Below, one piece after another: positions 26,826-36,722 of a DNA stretch of 64,000 bases. The number at the start of each line of letters is the position of its first letter. Position 1 is the stretch's first letter. The notes under the pieces were generated by a model. It was not told the DNA's origin. It saw only the letters and a list, made by a program, of their open reading frames with translations, and searched no databases. Source of the stretch: M3007 sp964539805 (lineage in GTDB: Bacteria; Bacteroidota; Bacteroidia; Chitinophagales; Saprospiraceae); assembly GCA_964539805.1 (NCBI GenBank), contig CAZIKN010000004.1, positions 51,075-115,074 of the forward strand, written 5' to 3'. The position numbers and the translations under genes are program-made.

Positions 26826-26931
26826 GGTAATGGTTCTATTTGATAGACTTGTTGCGGATGGTCTCCCTTCGCAACAAGTCTGATATTCGGGAGGCAAATG
26901 TAGTGTAGTCTGATGTAGTCTTTGTATGGAT

Positions 26932-27342
26932 TTACACGGGATCTTCCAAAAAGCGGTCTTTCCACTCCGGGCGCGGCAGCCAGCATTGGGCGGAATGGCC
27001 AAACCAGCGATAGCGATTTCGAGCCACCCAACGATAAACGCTATCGCGCAAAAAACGGGGAATGACGTTGAAAATAAGGGCAACTGACCATGGGAGACCC
27101 AACTTATGCATCACCCGCAAGGGAGCATCGGAATGCGTATAGACCTGATTATCATCAATTAAAACAACGGTATCAAGTGAAGATTGGGGCAGGTTGAATG
27201 CGGAAAGATATTGTTGGCCTATTGGCGATTGTAATGATGCAAATTTGAAGTAAGCCTTGTGATCGTGTTTAAGTACCCATTGCACTGACCCATTGCACAA
27301 GTTGCACTCGCCATCAAAAAGTAGTATTGCCATTTGTGCCAA
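26932..27342 (-). CDS. DCC (DUF393) family thiol-disulfide oxidoreductase-like protein
   Basis: 136 residues. The N-terminal FDGECNLCNGSVQWVLKHD holds the family's D-x-x-C-x-x-C motif in a thioredoxin-like fold. VVLIDDNQVYTHSDA and PRFLRDSVYRWVARNRYRWFG are also characteristic. Members are presumed to work in redox chemistry, but their substrates are largely unknown. The start could be 27342 or the ATG at 27333. It is divergent from the antiporter gene. Confidence 0.92.
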   Translation of the reverse strand: MAQMAILLFDGECNLCNGSVQWVLKHDHKAYFKFASLQSPIGQQYLSAFNLPQSSLDTVVLIDDNQVYTHSDAPLRVMHKLGLPWSVALIFNVIPRFLRDSVYRWVARNRYRWFGHSAQCWLPRPEWKDRFLEDPV

Positions 27343-27403
27343 AAAGTTTAGTTTAAGGATTGCTAATATAAGGAGTAAGATTTAACATAAAATAAATCTT
27401 GCA

Positions 27404-28720
27404 ATGGTTAGTTTTGCAGGATTTAAATCTGCCCAATTGCCTATGCCTACCGCGCTGACCATTGTTTTTGTAGGATGTACCATTTTTTTGGCCCATTATT
27501 TTTCTGCCCTGTTTACGCGCACAAAAATACCCGATGTTTTGTGGCTCTTTACCATAGGGCTGTTGCTGGGGCCGATCGGGCATATTGTTCATCCTGACAA
27601 TTTTGGGGCTGTTGGGCCTGTTTTTACCACTATCACCTTAGTGTTTATCCTGTTTGAAAGTGGCATTGACCAACGATTGGAGCCTCTGATCAACTCGCTG
27701 AGTGGAACTGCCAAAATTACTACCTACAACTTTATCGGCACCTGTTTGGTTGCGGGAAGCATCGCCTATTTTTATACGGATTTGGGTTTTTTGCGTTCCC
27801 TGATGCTGGGCAGCATTGTGGGTGGCACCTCATCGGCGGTGGTTACGACCTTGGCGAGAGTGTTTCCCCTGAGTGGCCGAAGCAGCACTATTCTGGTGCT
27901 GGAATCTGCTTTTTCTGATGTTTACACGCTTGCTGTGCCCCTTACCTTGCTTACTGCCTACAAAATTGGCAAAATAGATGTCGCCTTTGTAACAGGCCAG
28001 ATGATAGCGGCGTTCATATTGGCAGCCATGCTGGGCATAGCAGGTGCTTTTTTGTGGGGCGTACTGCTCAATAGGATGCGTACCTTACAGAACACGATAT
28101 TTACCACGCCTGCTTTTGTATTCATTTTATATGGCTTGGTGGAGCTGTTGAATTACTCCGGCCCTATTGCAGCGCTGGCTTTTGGCATTACTTTGGGCAA
28201 TATTGACGTGTTGGGGCCCCCGATTATGAAAAATGTTATTTCCCGAAAGCCCATTTCCCTAAACGAAAACGAGCGGGTCTTTTTTTCAGAAACGGTATTT
28301 TTGCTGCGTACTTTCTTTTTTGTATATATCGGTATATCTGTTCGCTTGCAGGATTGGTGGCTGTTTGCAATTGGCGCGATCATAACAGGATCTTTGTTTT
28401 TGGCGCGTATTTTTATTGTTCGACTCTCGGTGCCGCGTGATACCCCAGTGCTTGATGCCGCTTTTATGTCCGTAATGATTCCCAAAGGCTTAGGTGCTGC
28501 CGTTTTGGCTTCCCTGCCGGCCCAGCAGGGCATACCCGGTGGCGAGACCATTCAGTCTATTGTGTTTTCTATCATCCTTTGTTCTACCTTGGGGACCACT
28601 GCACTGACTTTTTTGGTGGATAAAACCTATCTTGCACAGCTGTACGTTTGGCTTTTCAAACTGATGGGCTTAGGTAAAAAAGAAGCTGATACAGCAGTGG
28701 TTGTAGAAGCAGAAAAGTGA
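27404..28720 (+). CDS. Cation:proton antiporter (CPA family)
   Basis: 438 residues with about 12 transmembrane helices. The segments DVLWLFTIGLLLGPIGH, ILFESGIDQR, GGTSSAVVTTLARV and LESAFSDVYTLAV resemble the transport core of CPA1 Na+/H+ exchangers. AFMSVMIPKGLGAAVLASLP near the C-terminus is typical too. It would exchange H+ for Na+ or K+ across the inner membrane. The start may be 27404 or the ATG at 27443 (MPTALTIVFVG), which begins closer to the first helix. No RCK domain is attached. Confidence 0.88.
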   Translation: MVSFAGFKSAQLPMPTALTIVFVGCTIFLAHYFSALFTRTKIPDVLWLFTIGLLLGPIGHIVHPDNFGAVGPVFTTITLVFILFESGIDQRLEPLINSLSGTAKITTYNFIGTCLVAGSIAYFYTDLGFLRSLMLGSIVGGTSSAVVTTLARVFPLSGRSSTILVLESAFSDVYTLAVPLTLLTAYKIGKIDVAFVTGQMIAAFILAAMLGIAGAFLWGVLLNRMRTLQNTIFTTPAFVFILYGLVELLNYSGPIAALAFGITLGNIDVLGPPIMKNVISRKPISLNENERVFFSETVFLLRTFFFVYIGISVRLQDWWLFAIGAIITGSLFLARIFIVRLSVPRDTPVLDAAFMSVMIPKGLGAAVLASLPAQQGIPGGETIQSIVFSIILCSTLGTTALTFLVDKTYLAQLYVWLFKLMGLGKKEADTAVVVEAEK

Positions 28721-28789
28721 GGCGCTTAATTTAAAATTTGTCACCTTTGCCCGGTTTTATGCCTTGAGGCAGCCTCACTCCATTTAATT

Positions 28790-29503
28790 ATGACTTTTGA
28801 TGTTACCATACCCGTTCTGAACGAAGAGCCAACATTGGAGCGACAAGTGCGCATCTTGCACCACTTTTTGTCCGAACATTTTCCCGACACAAGCCTGTGG
28901 CAAATCATCATTGCCGATAATGGCAGCACGGACAATACACCGCATATTGCTGCTGCTTTAGGTGATGAGTTGCCTGAGGTAAAGCTGATACGAGTGCCCG
29001 AAAAAGGCGTCGGACTTGCCCTGAAAACATCCTGGACGCAGAGTAAAGCCGACATGGTAGGCTATATGGATTTGGATTTAGCCACTGACCTTCAGCATTT
29101 TATACAGGCCCATAACGCCCTCCATTCCGGCGATTTTGACTTGGTGTACGGCACGCGCCTGCACAAGCGATCCGTGGTGATAGGCCGCAGTTTAAAGCGC
29201 GAGATCACTTCAAGGGTGTTTAACCTGATCGTAAAAACCCGTTTGGGCACGCGCTTCTCTGACGGCATGTGCGGTTTTAAATGGTTGCTGCGCAAGCATG
29301 TAAAGCCACTGATGGATGGCGGCGCGGTGAGCAATGGCTGGTTTTTCAGCACGGAACTATTGGCCATTGCGGAATGGAAGGGCCTGCGCGTGTGTGAATT
29401 GCCTGTCAAATGGACGGATGATACCACAGGCAGCAAAGTAAACATACCGCGCTTGGCCAAGCAATATTTGGCAGCGCTGGAAGTGTTGCGCAAAAAGAAA
29501 TAA
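28790..29503 (+). CDS. Family 2 glycosyltransferase (DPM1-like)
   Basis: 237 residues, a single GT-A domain. The sequence begins DVTIPVLNEEPTLE, and carries IIIADNGSTDNT and the metal motif region MDLDLATD. The later RVFNLIVKTRLGTRFSDGMCGFKW is typical of polyprenyl-phosphate sugar transferases of the DPM1 type. It has no C-terminal membrane anchor. It probably moves a sugar from a nucleotide sugar to polyprenyl phosphate at the inner membrane. It lies between the antiporter and a DUF4153 gene and could be co-transcribed with the former (69-bp gap). Confidence 0.88.
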   Translation: MTFDVTIPVLNEEPTLERQVRILHHFLSEHFPDTSLWQIIIADNGSTDNTPHIAAALGDELPEVKLIRVPEKGVGLALKTSWTQSKADMVGYMDLDLATDLQHFIQAHNALHSGDFDLVYGTRLHKRSVVIGRSLKREITSRVFNLIVKTRLGTRFSDGMCGFKWLLRKHVKPLMDGGAVSNGWFFSTELLAIAEWKGLRVCELPVKWTDDTTGSKVNIPRLAKQYLAALEVLRKKK

Positions 29504-29536
29504 GCCACTAATGCCCAAAAATCAGTCACGTGGAAA

Positions 29537-29580
29537 AATGTGATAATGTGATAATGCAATTGACAATGCGATAATTATTA
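29537..29580. repeat. AATGTGATAAT short repeats between genes
   Basis: AATGTGATAAT and close variants, the reverse complement of the word at 18456-18505, fill the gap between the glycosyltransferase stop and the DUF4153 start. Confidence 0.7.
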
Positions 29581-29591
29581 AATATTTTACT

Positions 29592-31406
29592 ATGAAAATT
29601 CCATCTGCTGGCGCTATTGCCGATGCCTTTATTCAGGTATTAAAGCGTTTTCCCTTGCCCATGTTGGTTGCTGCTGCTGGCACCGCTATGGCTTGTTATT
29701 GTGTTGACGCTGGTTATGCACAGGAAAAACCGGTAATCAAATGGTGGATGGTGGCACACCTTGCCCTTCCCTTATTGATTGGCCTGAAAGCATACGTGGA
29801 GGCGAAGCAGTTGACCTTTACGTATTCGCTTGTGCTGCATGCCTTGGTGGCAGTCGCTATTTTGGGGTATGCCCTTACTTTTGATCCGTTTGGTCGCGTC
29901 TCTGAGCATTTGGATATCCCGCGCTATATTCTTTTGTTATTTGCGGCCCACCTTTGGCTCTCCTTTGCGCCTTTTTTGGGCAATGAATCCGTGGAGGATT
30001 TTTGGGAATACAACAAACAATTATTGGGTAATTTGGTCATTGGGGCTGCCCTGACCCTTGTTCTTTATATTGGCTTGTGCCTTGCCATGTTGGCCGTTGA
30101 CAACCTGTTTGACATACATATCAGGGATCGTGCCTATGCGCGGCTCTTTTTTGTGCTGGCTGGCATCATGAATACAGCGTTTTTCCTCTTTCATTTTCCT
30201 AAGGATTTTCGCTTTGAAAGGCATGAGATACAGGCCAATCCTTTTTTTCAGGTGCTGAGCAAATATATCCTGATCCCGATTGTAGGGATCTATTTTTTGA
30301 TCCTCTATACCTATTCGGCGAAAATTGCCCTCAGCTGGTCTCTGCCCAAAGGATGGGTCAGTTCCTTGGTTATCGGATTTGCCGCGGCAGGTATTTTGAC
30401 CTGGCTATTGAATTTTTTATTAAAAAAATATGATGACTCTTTCATTATCAGCACTTTTGATCGCTTGTTCTGGAAGGTCTTGTTTCCCATGGTTGGCTTG
30501 TTGATGTTGGCTGTAGGCCGGCGCATCATGGATTATGGCGTTACAGAAATACGTTTTTTTGGGGCGCACACAGGATCCTGGCTCTTGCTTTGCTGTGTGT
30601 TTTTTGTAATCGTGCGCTCTCGTGACATCCGATTTATTCCCATGTCGCTCACCGCCTTCATCCTAATGGGGGTGTATGGACCAATATCCGGTTTTGAACT
30701 AACACGCCGCAGCCAAAAGCATCGCCTGCAAAACCTGTTGGAACAAAACGGAATGTGGGCGGAAGGAAAGGTAAGGCCTGCAAGCGAAAAAGTATCGGAC
30801 GAAACCTATGATCAAATTACTTCCTGTTTGTATGCCCTGCGCGAAAGGGATTTGCTGGAGGAAATTCTTCCCTGGTTTGATGGTTCAAAAGTGCATATTG
30901 ACACCATTAATAACTATCAGAACTATCAGATAGAGCCTTTTGTGTCCTATATTAACCTTAAACGACAGGTTCCCGTCTCCAAGACAGAATATTTGTACCT
31001 CAACGGCTCGGAAAAAAACATAGTTGCCGTAAGTGGATATGATTACTACCTCAAGTTAAATATCGAAAAACAAAGTGTACGGGAACTTGATCGCAATTTC
31101 CCTGATACCACCAGCCAGTACCTATGGATAGGTATCAGTCCCGGAGGTGATTCCCTCATTTTGAATGATAAAACGGTGGAGATGGACCGCTTCGCCCTTG
31201 ATTCCTTGTTAAACCGTTGGAAACCGGACATTTCTGAGGATCAATACCACAATGTAGAACTATCTGGCAATGCAGAAGTACCCGTAAAGGGAAAACAATA
31301 CACCGGAAAAATCTATATTGAGTATGCGGTATGCCATAAGGATTCACTTAAATGGTACCTGAACTCCCTTCAGGGCGGACTTTTATTGAAAAAAACAAAA
31401 AGATAA
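29592..31406 (+). CDS. DUF4153 multi-pass membrane protein
   Basis: 604 residues. The first ~370 hold around ten transmembrane helices (e.g. HLALPLLIGLKAYVEA, LVIGAALTLVLYIGLCLAML, YILIPIVGIYFLILYTYS) matching DUF4153, followed by a ~200-residue soluble C-terminal region rich in charged and aromatic residues (PWFDGSKVHIDTINNYQN). The family is common in Bacteroidota with no proven function. It is flanked on both sides by ATTATCACATT-type repeats, so it is probably a monocistronic unit. Confidence 0.85.
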   Translation: MKIPSAGAIADAFIQVLKRFPLPMLVAAAGTAMACYCVDAGYAQEKPVIKWWMVAHLALPLLIGLKAYVEAKQLTFTYSLVLHALVAVAILGYALTFDPFGRVSEHLDIPRYILLLFAAHLWLSFAPFLGNESVEDFWEYNKQLLGNLVIGAALTLVLYIGLCLAMLAVDNLFDIHIRDRAYARLFFVLAGIMNTAFFLFHFPKDFRFERHEIQANPFFQVLSKYILIPIVGIYFLILYTYSAKIALSWSLPKGWVSSLVIGFAAAGILTWLLNFLLKKYDDSFIISTFDRLFWKVLFPMVGLLMLAVGRRIMDYGVTEIRFFGAHTGSWLLLCCVFFVIVRSRDIRFIPMSLTAFILMGVYGPISGFELTRRSQKHRLQNLLEQNGMWAEGKVRPASEKVSDETYDQITSCLYALRERDLLEEILPWFDGSKVHIDTINNYQNYQIEPFVSYINLKRQVPVSKTEYLYLNGSEKNIVAVSGYDYYLKLNIEKQSVRELDRNFPDTTSQYLWIGISPGGDSLILNDKTVEMDRFALDSLLNRWKPDISEDQYHNVELSGNAEVPVKGKQYTGKIYIEYAVCHKDSLKWYLNSLQGGLLLKKTKR

Positions 31407-31410
31407 GCAC

Positions 31411-31464
31411 ATTATCACATTCTCCAAATTATCACATTCCCCAAATTATCACATTATCACATTA
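31411..31464. repeat. ATTATCACATT short repeats between genes
   Basis: ATTATCACATT occurs at 31411, 31428, 31445 and (overlapping) about 31453, exactly filling the gap between the DUF4153 stop and the next start at 31472. Confidence 0.8.
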
Positions 31465-31471
31465 ATAAAAA

Positions 31472-32041
31472 ATGGCTTACACCGAGTCCAATATGTTGCC
31501 AATAGGCACCAAAGCACCTGATTTTACGCTTCCCGAGCCTGGGCAAAACAACCGTATGATCAGCCTGCAATCCATTGCCGAAGGCAAAGCAGCAACCGTG
31601 GTCATGTTTTTGTGCAACCACTGCCCTTATGTATTGTACATCAATCCTGAAATAGTGGAAATTGTTAAAGAATATGCTCACCGTGGTGTCGCTTTTGTAG
31701 GCATCAACAGCAATGATGCAGACGCTTACCCGGAGGACGCGCCAGCGCTCATGGGCGCACACGCCGCGGAGGTGGGCTACACCTTTCCCTACCTTTTTGA
31801 TGCCACACAGGAGGTGGCCCGCCAATATGATGCCGCTTGCACCCCCGATTTTTACGTTTTTGATGCCAATTTGGCCCTGGTTTATCGTGGGCAGCTGGAT
31901 GACAGCCGTCCCAAGCGCAATCCTATACCCAGCACCGGCGAGCACCTTCGTTCGGCATTGGAGGCAGTACTGGCGGGGCAGGGGCCTGTAGCGGTACAAA
32001 AGCCATCGGGCGGTTGTAATATCAAGTGGAAGGTGATTTGA
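31472..32041 (+). CDS. Thioredoxin-family (AhpC/TSA-like) redox protein
   Basis: 189 residues. Thioredoxin-like fold opening with PIGTKAPDFTLPEPG; the active-site motif is CNHCPYV near 44-50, replacing the usual WCGPC. CTPDFYVFD supplies the cis-proline region. The C-terminal GCNIKWK tail with a third cysteine is typical of this subfamily. There is no signal peptide, so it is cytosolic. It probably reduces disulfides or peroxides; the physiological substrate is unknown. It is convergent with the large T9SS protein at 32161, with an inverted repeat between them. Confidence 0.92.
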   Translation: MAYTESNMLPIGTKAPDFTLPEPGQNNRMISLQSIAEGKAATVVMFLCNHCPYVLYINPEIVEIVKEYAHRGVAFVGINSNDADAYPEDAPALMGAHAAEVGYTFPYLFDATQEVARQYDAACTPDFYVFDANLALVYRGQLDDSRPKRNPIPSTGEHLRSALEAVLAGQGPVAVQKPSGGCNIKWKVI

Positions 32042-32158
32042 TGTTGATTTGATTTATTGTTGATTTGACTTTTTGTTGATTTGTTGATTTGACCCTCGTA
32101 GCGTGTACGCTTCGCATCAAATCAACAACAAGTCAAATCAACAACAAGTCAAATCAAC
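32042..32158. repeat. Large inverted repeat of GTTGATTTG units between convergent genes
   Basis: Left arm (32042-32091) is built of TTGATTTG/GTTGATTTG units; right arm (32115-32158) of CAAATCAAC/AAGTCAAATCAAC units, the reverse complement. The centre contains its own small palindrome (AGCGTGTACGCT). It fills the whole space between two converging genes and could act as a bidirectional terminator or cruciform. Confidence 0.85.
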
Positions 32159-32160
32159 CC

Positions 32161-34941
32161 CTATTCTATCACTACTTTTCCAGCCCCGACAAACTGCCCT
32201 TTTTCATACACTTTGAACAAGTAAAGGCCCCTTTCGAGCTTGCTTTGAGGCAGCTCAATGCGCTGTCCGAATGTGTGCTGACGCAAGAGGAGGCGGCCGG
32301 GACTATCGTAGAGTTCAAATTGTCCATTGCTCAATTCAACACCGGAAAGCCATAAGACAGAGGGGTTGCTTACAGGATTTGGTGAAAGACTTAAGGCTGC
32401 GTAAGGCTTTGATTTTGAGGGGTTTGAGACATCTGACTTTACAAAATTGATGCCCACCTTGTGCTGTGTTTTATTGGTGATGATGGGCGCGTTGAAATCA
32501 AAATAAATGGCTGCTTCGTTGTAAATGAAGGTATTTAATGGCGTATTGGGCAGTTGTTGTACGTTGAATTTGACAAATCCGTGGGATGCAGGCTCGTTCA
32601 CATTGGAATCCGGCAGCATGATCTGGTTGAAAACAAAAGCCATGGCACCATCCTGGCCCAATTCAAAACGGTACGGGTGGCTGGCCACTCCGGGGCGCAG
32701 GCTGCGCGGGTCGAGCCATTTACTCAAGGTGTCACGTATGATGACGCGGAATGCTGTGTCCGTGCCGGTGTTTTGGAAGCGGATCATATACTCCAAGGGC
32801 TGCCCGGGCGGAATCAAGTGATCCTCGCCATAGCCGAGCGGGTAACCCTGTTTGTCGTTGGGGTCATAACTGCCCCTGTTTTCCTGACAGTCCGTGGAAA
32901 CAAAGGGGTCGCCATCATCCTCGCCGAATTGGGATAAAAATCCTATGCTGATGCTGCCCTGACTGTTTTGTCCGCAAGCCTCTATGGTTACGGAAGGGAA
33001 TTGGTTCACGGGATTGCCGGGTTCCTGCTCCGCTTCCAGGCGCCATGTGCTGCCATTGGCTGGCACTTTTACGATCATGGAATCCTGTGGGCCCAATTGG
33101 AACTGTCCCTTTCTATTAATGATAACATCCTCAATAACAATATATTCCAGGTTTTGCGTGGACACTGGTCCCGTGTTTTTTAGCACAAAGCGCAGCGAAT
33201 CCGGGTTGCAGCGGCCATCCAGTTCCACATTGGCGCCCGACCAAAAGCTTGGTGTAAGGCAAAAAGTATCCGGGTAGATATGCGCTTCCACGCAATGCGT
33301 TTGTCCAAGTACAGTAGAATCGCAATCCAAATAAACGACGAGCGGAAACTGCGCGCAATGGCCAATCGGTATCGTCCCCAGCTCAAATTTCCAGCTATCA
33401 TTGCCAATATAAGTTGAGGGCTGCCCAGCCGAAACAAACGTCATAAAAGGATCCAATTTGACCGTCAGGTAAGCATTAAGCGCATCGGCGGTGCCCGTAT
33501 TGCAATAGCGCACTTGATAGCTGTTGTTAAAGCATCGGCGTAGCCCCCAGATACCGATATCTGTCTCCAAAAAGGGACATTCCACCCTTTTATCGGCCAA
33601 AAAGTCAATGTTGCTGGTGTCACCCGTTTGGGTCACATGGAGCAGGGTGTCCCATTGACAAAGTGACCAATAGTCGTTAGGCGGCTCGGCGGATAGGCGA
33701 TATTGGCCTGTATCCACCAAAAACTGATACTGGCCCTCATAGGTCAGCACGGAAAAAGTGGTGGCATAGGTGGTGCCATCGGAGCGCAGATAGTCCAATT
33801 TGGCCCGCCAGCCGGTATTGAGCACCGGGTCGGAGGCATCGTTTTGGCAGTTTAGGTTTTGATCGGATTTGACGGTCCCTGTGAGTAATCGGACTGAATT
33901 TGGGTTGAAGTGTTGAATCTTGAAGGTGTACTCGCAGATGCTTTCGTTGCCGCAGCCATCTGCTACGATCCATTTGATTTTATGGGTGCCGGGCGGGAGT
34001 TGTGGATTGGTATATTTGACGTTTAGGCCTTCAAGGCTTGCCCAACGCACGGAGGCTTTTTTTATGTTATTGGTTTGCTCTAATTCAAAGGCAAACGCAT
34101 ACTTATTTTTCTCCGGTATATCTCTTTGGTCAAAGGTGCGCAATACGCCTCCTGTAAAGTTTGGCGTATTGATATTGTTGTAACGAATTTGACCTTGTGG
34201 AGGAATATTCCTGCTATCCACTGCAGTCTCCATAAGGCCATCGTTGTTTAAATCTAAAAATAGCAAATACCTGAACTCCAAATTTGTGCCATAGCAATCA
34301 TCGGTCGCCGAAATACTCAAATCTACCTCACCCTCCAATCGGTCATAGTTGTCTGTAATAGGATCATACCATTGTCGGGCATTCCAAAGCAATGGGTCGT
34401 TTAGGCTTAAATCGGCAAATGTGGGGCTTTGTGAGGGGCAATTGAGCAAGGTGGGACTTTTGAAGTCAATTATCTTTATGAGCTGTTTATATTCATAGCA
34501 GTTTGGATTAGCCGACCAAAATATGCTATAATCTGTAGGATTTGGGTCGGTGGGCAGTAATTTCACCAGGGTAGGTGCCCATGGTGCCGCAGTACCGGGA
34601 GCGGACACAATAGGGCCGGGCAGATTGTCAGGGTGATTGACAATACCATTGGGTTTGGGATTGTGTACGGTTATACACCCCAAATTGGGATTGTAGTTTG
34701 GGCCTTTGATGATCCAGTTCCTTTCAATGAGCGTGCAAGCATCGGGTACGACAGTGAATACGGCATCCGTATAATCAACTGTAATGTTTAAGCCGCTTGG
34801 ATTATAGATAATAGGCGCTCCAAACGCTTGGTTCAACTGACAATTTTCTGTAATAACATCATCTGGAAATTTGATGTAAAAATCCTGCGCAAAAAGGCAG
34901 ACACTGATTAAAAACAGATAAAAAGTTAATAGTATTCGCAT
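32161..34941 (-). CDS. T9SS-exported multidomain surface protein with CARDB/DUF11-like modules
   Basis: 926 residues from the ATG at 34941 (the ATG at 34953 is 4 codons upstream; the later one gives signal peptide MRILLTFYLFLISVCLFAQ). Beta-sandwich modules follow, with a DUF11/CARDB-like part (YCNTGTADALNAYLTVKLD) and SYDPNDKQGYP starting the module with EYMIRFQNTGTDTAFRV (DUF7619-like). The last ~80 residues form a type A T9SS sorting domain (LSLSPNPVSNPSVLWL, RGLYLFKVYEKGQ). It is therefore secreted by the type IX system and anchored at the cell surface. The enzymatic role, if any, is unseen. Confidence 0.9.
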   Translation of the reverse strand: MRILLTFYLFLISVCLFAQDFYIKFPDDVITENCQLNQAFGAPIIYNPSGLNITVDYTDAVFTVVPDACTLIERNWIIKGPNYNPNLGCITVHNPKPNGIVNHPDNLPGPIVSAPGTAAPWAPTLVKLLPTDPNPTDYSIFWSANPNCYEYKQLIKIIDFKSPTLLNCPSQSPTFADLSLNDPLLWNARQWYDPITDNYDRLEGEVDLSISATDDCYGTNLEFRYLLFLDLNNDGLMETAVDSRNIPPQGQIRYNNINTPNFTGGVLRTFDQRDIPEKNKYAFAFELEQTNNIKKASVRWASLEGLNVKYTNPQLPPGTHKIKWIVADGCGNESICEYTFKIQHFNPNSVRLLTGTVKSDQNLNCQNDASDPVLNTGWRAKLDYLRSDGTTYATTFSVLTYEGQYQFLVDTGQYRLSAEPPNDYWSLCQWDTLLHVTQTGDTSNIDFLADKRVECPFLETDIGIWGLRRCFNNSYQVRYCNTGTADALNAYLTVKLDPFMTFVSAGQPSTYIGNDSWKFELGTIPIGHCAQFPLVVYLDCDSTVLGQTHCVEAHIYPDTFCLTPSFWSGANVELDGRCNPDSLRFVLKNTGPVSTQNLEYIVIEDVIINRKGQFQLGPQDSMIVKVPANGSTWRLEAEQEPGNPVNQFPSVTIEACGQNSQGSISIGFLSQFGEDDGDPFVSTDCQENRGSYDPNDKQGYPLGYGEDHLIPPGQPLEYMIRFQNTGTDTAFRVIIRDTLSKWLDPRSLRPGVASHPYRFELGQDGAMAFVFNQIMLPDSNVNEPASHGFVKFNVQQLPNTPLNTFIYNEAAIYFDFNAPIITNKTQHKVGINFVKSDVSNPSKSKPYAALSLSPNPVSNPSVLWLSGVELSNGQFELYDSPGRLLLRQHTFGQRIELPQSKLERGLYLFKVYEKGQFVGAGKVVIE

Positions 34942-35181
34942 AACGGAAACCATTTTGGATGTGAAAATTTTTGTTGTTGCGGGCTTGCCCGAATATCCGA
35001 ACTCAAACCAGTCCCTTAATTACTGGCACAAAGGTGTGGCCCATGGCAGGGCTAATGCAAAAACATTTTAACCATTTTATCTAATGTATTAATTTTTTAA
35101 AATATTGAAAATAAGTAACTTAAATAGTTTTTTTATCAAAGTTATACATAATCTTTGTCATAAAAATAGCAGATAAAAATC

Positions 35182-36621
35182 ATGCGCCAGTCCGACCTTT
35201 TACAACTTATTGAAAAATTTGACCTCAAAACCCGGCGCGAAGCGCGCAAATGGTTGGCTTCTCCCGTGCACAACGCACGCGAGGACGTTTTGGCCTTGTA
35301 CCTGTTTGTGTGCCAAAATTTAAATAAGAGCCCCGAAAAACTGAACAAAAAAGAGGCTTTTGCACACTGTTACGCCGAAAAACCTTATCAGGAGGCACAG
35401 GTCAATCACTTGATGTCATGGCTGTTGGAGGCCCTGCGCGACTACCTCGGTTGGTTGGAATGGCAAAAGGATGCTGCCCATGTGCGCCTGATGCGCAGCC
35501 GCGCCATGCGAAAATTAGGCCTTGATACTGCTTTTGAAAAAGAATGGTCCCACGCTCGATCCATGCTGGAACATGAGCCTTATCGGGATGAACAATACCA
35601 CACCATGAGCCATCTTTTGCAGCGGGAACGGTATGAACACGCATCCCTGCAACGCCGCGCTGATGTGCCGCCCCTGGATCTTATGGCCTGGCATGCTGCC
35701 ACGGCTTATCGCCTTAATCAGCTGCGTTTTGAATGCAGCGCTGCCGTGGCCCGAACTATGCGAAACAATGCGCAAAATTTTGATTTACAAAATGATGTGT
35801 CAAACTTGGAGGCCATTGAGTTATATGAAAACCTGCTTTTGGCCTTGAAAGACAGCAATGCTTCTGCCGCTTTTTTTGCTGCAAAAAAACAACTGGAATC
35901 CCATTGGCACTTGTTCAGGGGCAATGAACGGCGCGATCTTTACCTTTTAGCCCTCAATTTTTGTATCCGAAAAATAAATAGCGGACAGCGTGAATTTATG
36001 CGTGACGCTTTTGACCTGTACCGAAGCGGCTTAGAGAACCAGGCCCTGTTCGAGTATGGCCAACTCTCGCAACAGACCTTTAAAAACGCCGTCATGGCCG
36101 GCCTAAATCATGGTGAATTCGATTGGGTGCGCCATTTTATTGAACAGTATCGGGAACATCTGCCGCCGCGTGATCGGCACAGTGCCTATTCCTATAATTT
36201 GGCGATATGGCATTTTTGGCGCAAGGATCATGACGCGGCTATGACCCTGCTACGCGAAACAAACAACGCAGACCCCATGACTAACCTTGCGGCGCGTGTG
36301 GTATTGTTGCAGATTTATTTTGAGCGTGGCTATCTCGAGGCCCTTGATTCACATTTGGAGAGTTTTAATACCTATCTTAGGCGTTTGAAAAGTATTGGTT
36401 ATCAACGTGATAATTATTTCAACCTCATTAAATTCACCAAAAAAATGCTGCGCATAGAGAAAAAGAACAAGTGGGAGAAGCAGAAATTATTGGAGGAAAT
36501 AACGGCTACAACTGCCTTGGCGGAAAGGCAGTGGCTTATCAAACAATTACAAGTATTCCTGTTTGCCTGGCTTTTGTCAGCGCAGCTTATGTACACTGCC
36601 CACTGCGCATGCTGCGGATAA
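35182..36621 (+). CDS. Helical repeat protein of unknown function
   Basis: 479 residues, no signal peptide or membrane segment except a hydrophobic C-terminal stretch (LQVFLFAWLLSAQLM). The body is almost all alpha-helix with TPR-like pairs (AIELYENLLLALKDSNASAA, SYNLAIWHFWRKDHDAAM). I know of similar long helical proteins conserved in Saprospiraceae but no function. The residues after LAERQWLIKQL look unlike the rest and end in a cysteine-rich tail (HCACCG), which may be read-through beyond the ancestral stop. It is alone between two T9SS genes on the opposite strand. Confidence 0.8.
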   Translation: MRQSDLLQLIEKFDLKTRREARKWLASPVHNAREDVLALYLFVCQNLNKSPEKLNKKEAFAHCYAEKPYQEAQVNHLMSWLLEALRDYLGWLEWQKDAAHVRLMRSRAMRKLGLDTAFEKEWSHARSMLEHEPYRDEQYHTMSHLLQRERYEHASLQRRADVPPLDLMAWHAATAYRLNQLRFECSAAVARTMRNNAQNFDLQNDVSNLEAIELYENLLLALKDSNASAAFFAAKKQLESHWHLFRGNERRDLYLLALNFCIRKINSGQREFMRDAFDLYRSGLENQALFEYGQLSQQTFKNAVMAGLNHGEFDWVRHFIEQYREHLPPRDRHSAYSYNLAIWHFWRKDHDAAMTLLRETNNADPMTNLAARVVLLQIYFERGYLEALDSHLESFNTYLRRLKSIGYQRDNYFNLIKFTKKMLRIEKKNKWEKQKLLEEITATTALAERQWLIKQLQVFLFAWLLSAQLMYTAHCACCG

Positions 36622-36669
36622 TTCTGCGGGAAATTCCTCAGCCCAACAGCCCCAACAGCAAAATAAAAA

Positions 36670-36699
36670 GGGCTGACAAGGAGTACTCCTCATCAGCCC
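36670..36699 (-). terminator. Intrinsic terminator of the cysteine-repeat T9SS gene
   Basis: On the minus strand GGGCTGA pairs with TCAGCCC around an inner palindrome AGGAGTACTCCT, and is followed by TTTTTATTTT. It begins 24 nt after the stop of the gene at 36723. Confidence 0.85.
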
Positions 36700-36722
36700 T
36701 GTATGGGATTTCAAAAATCTGC

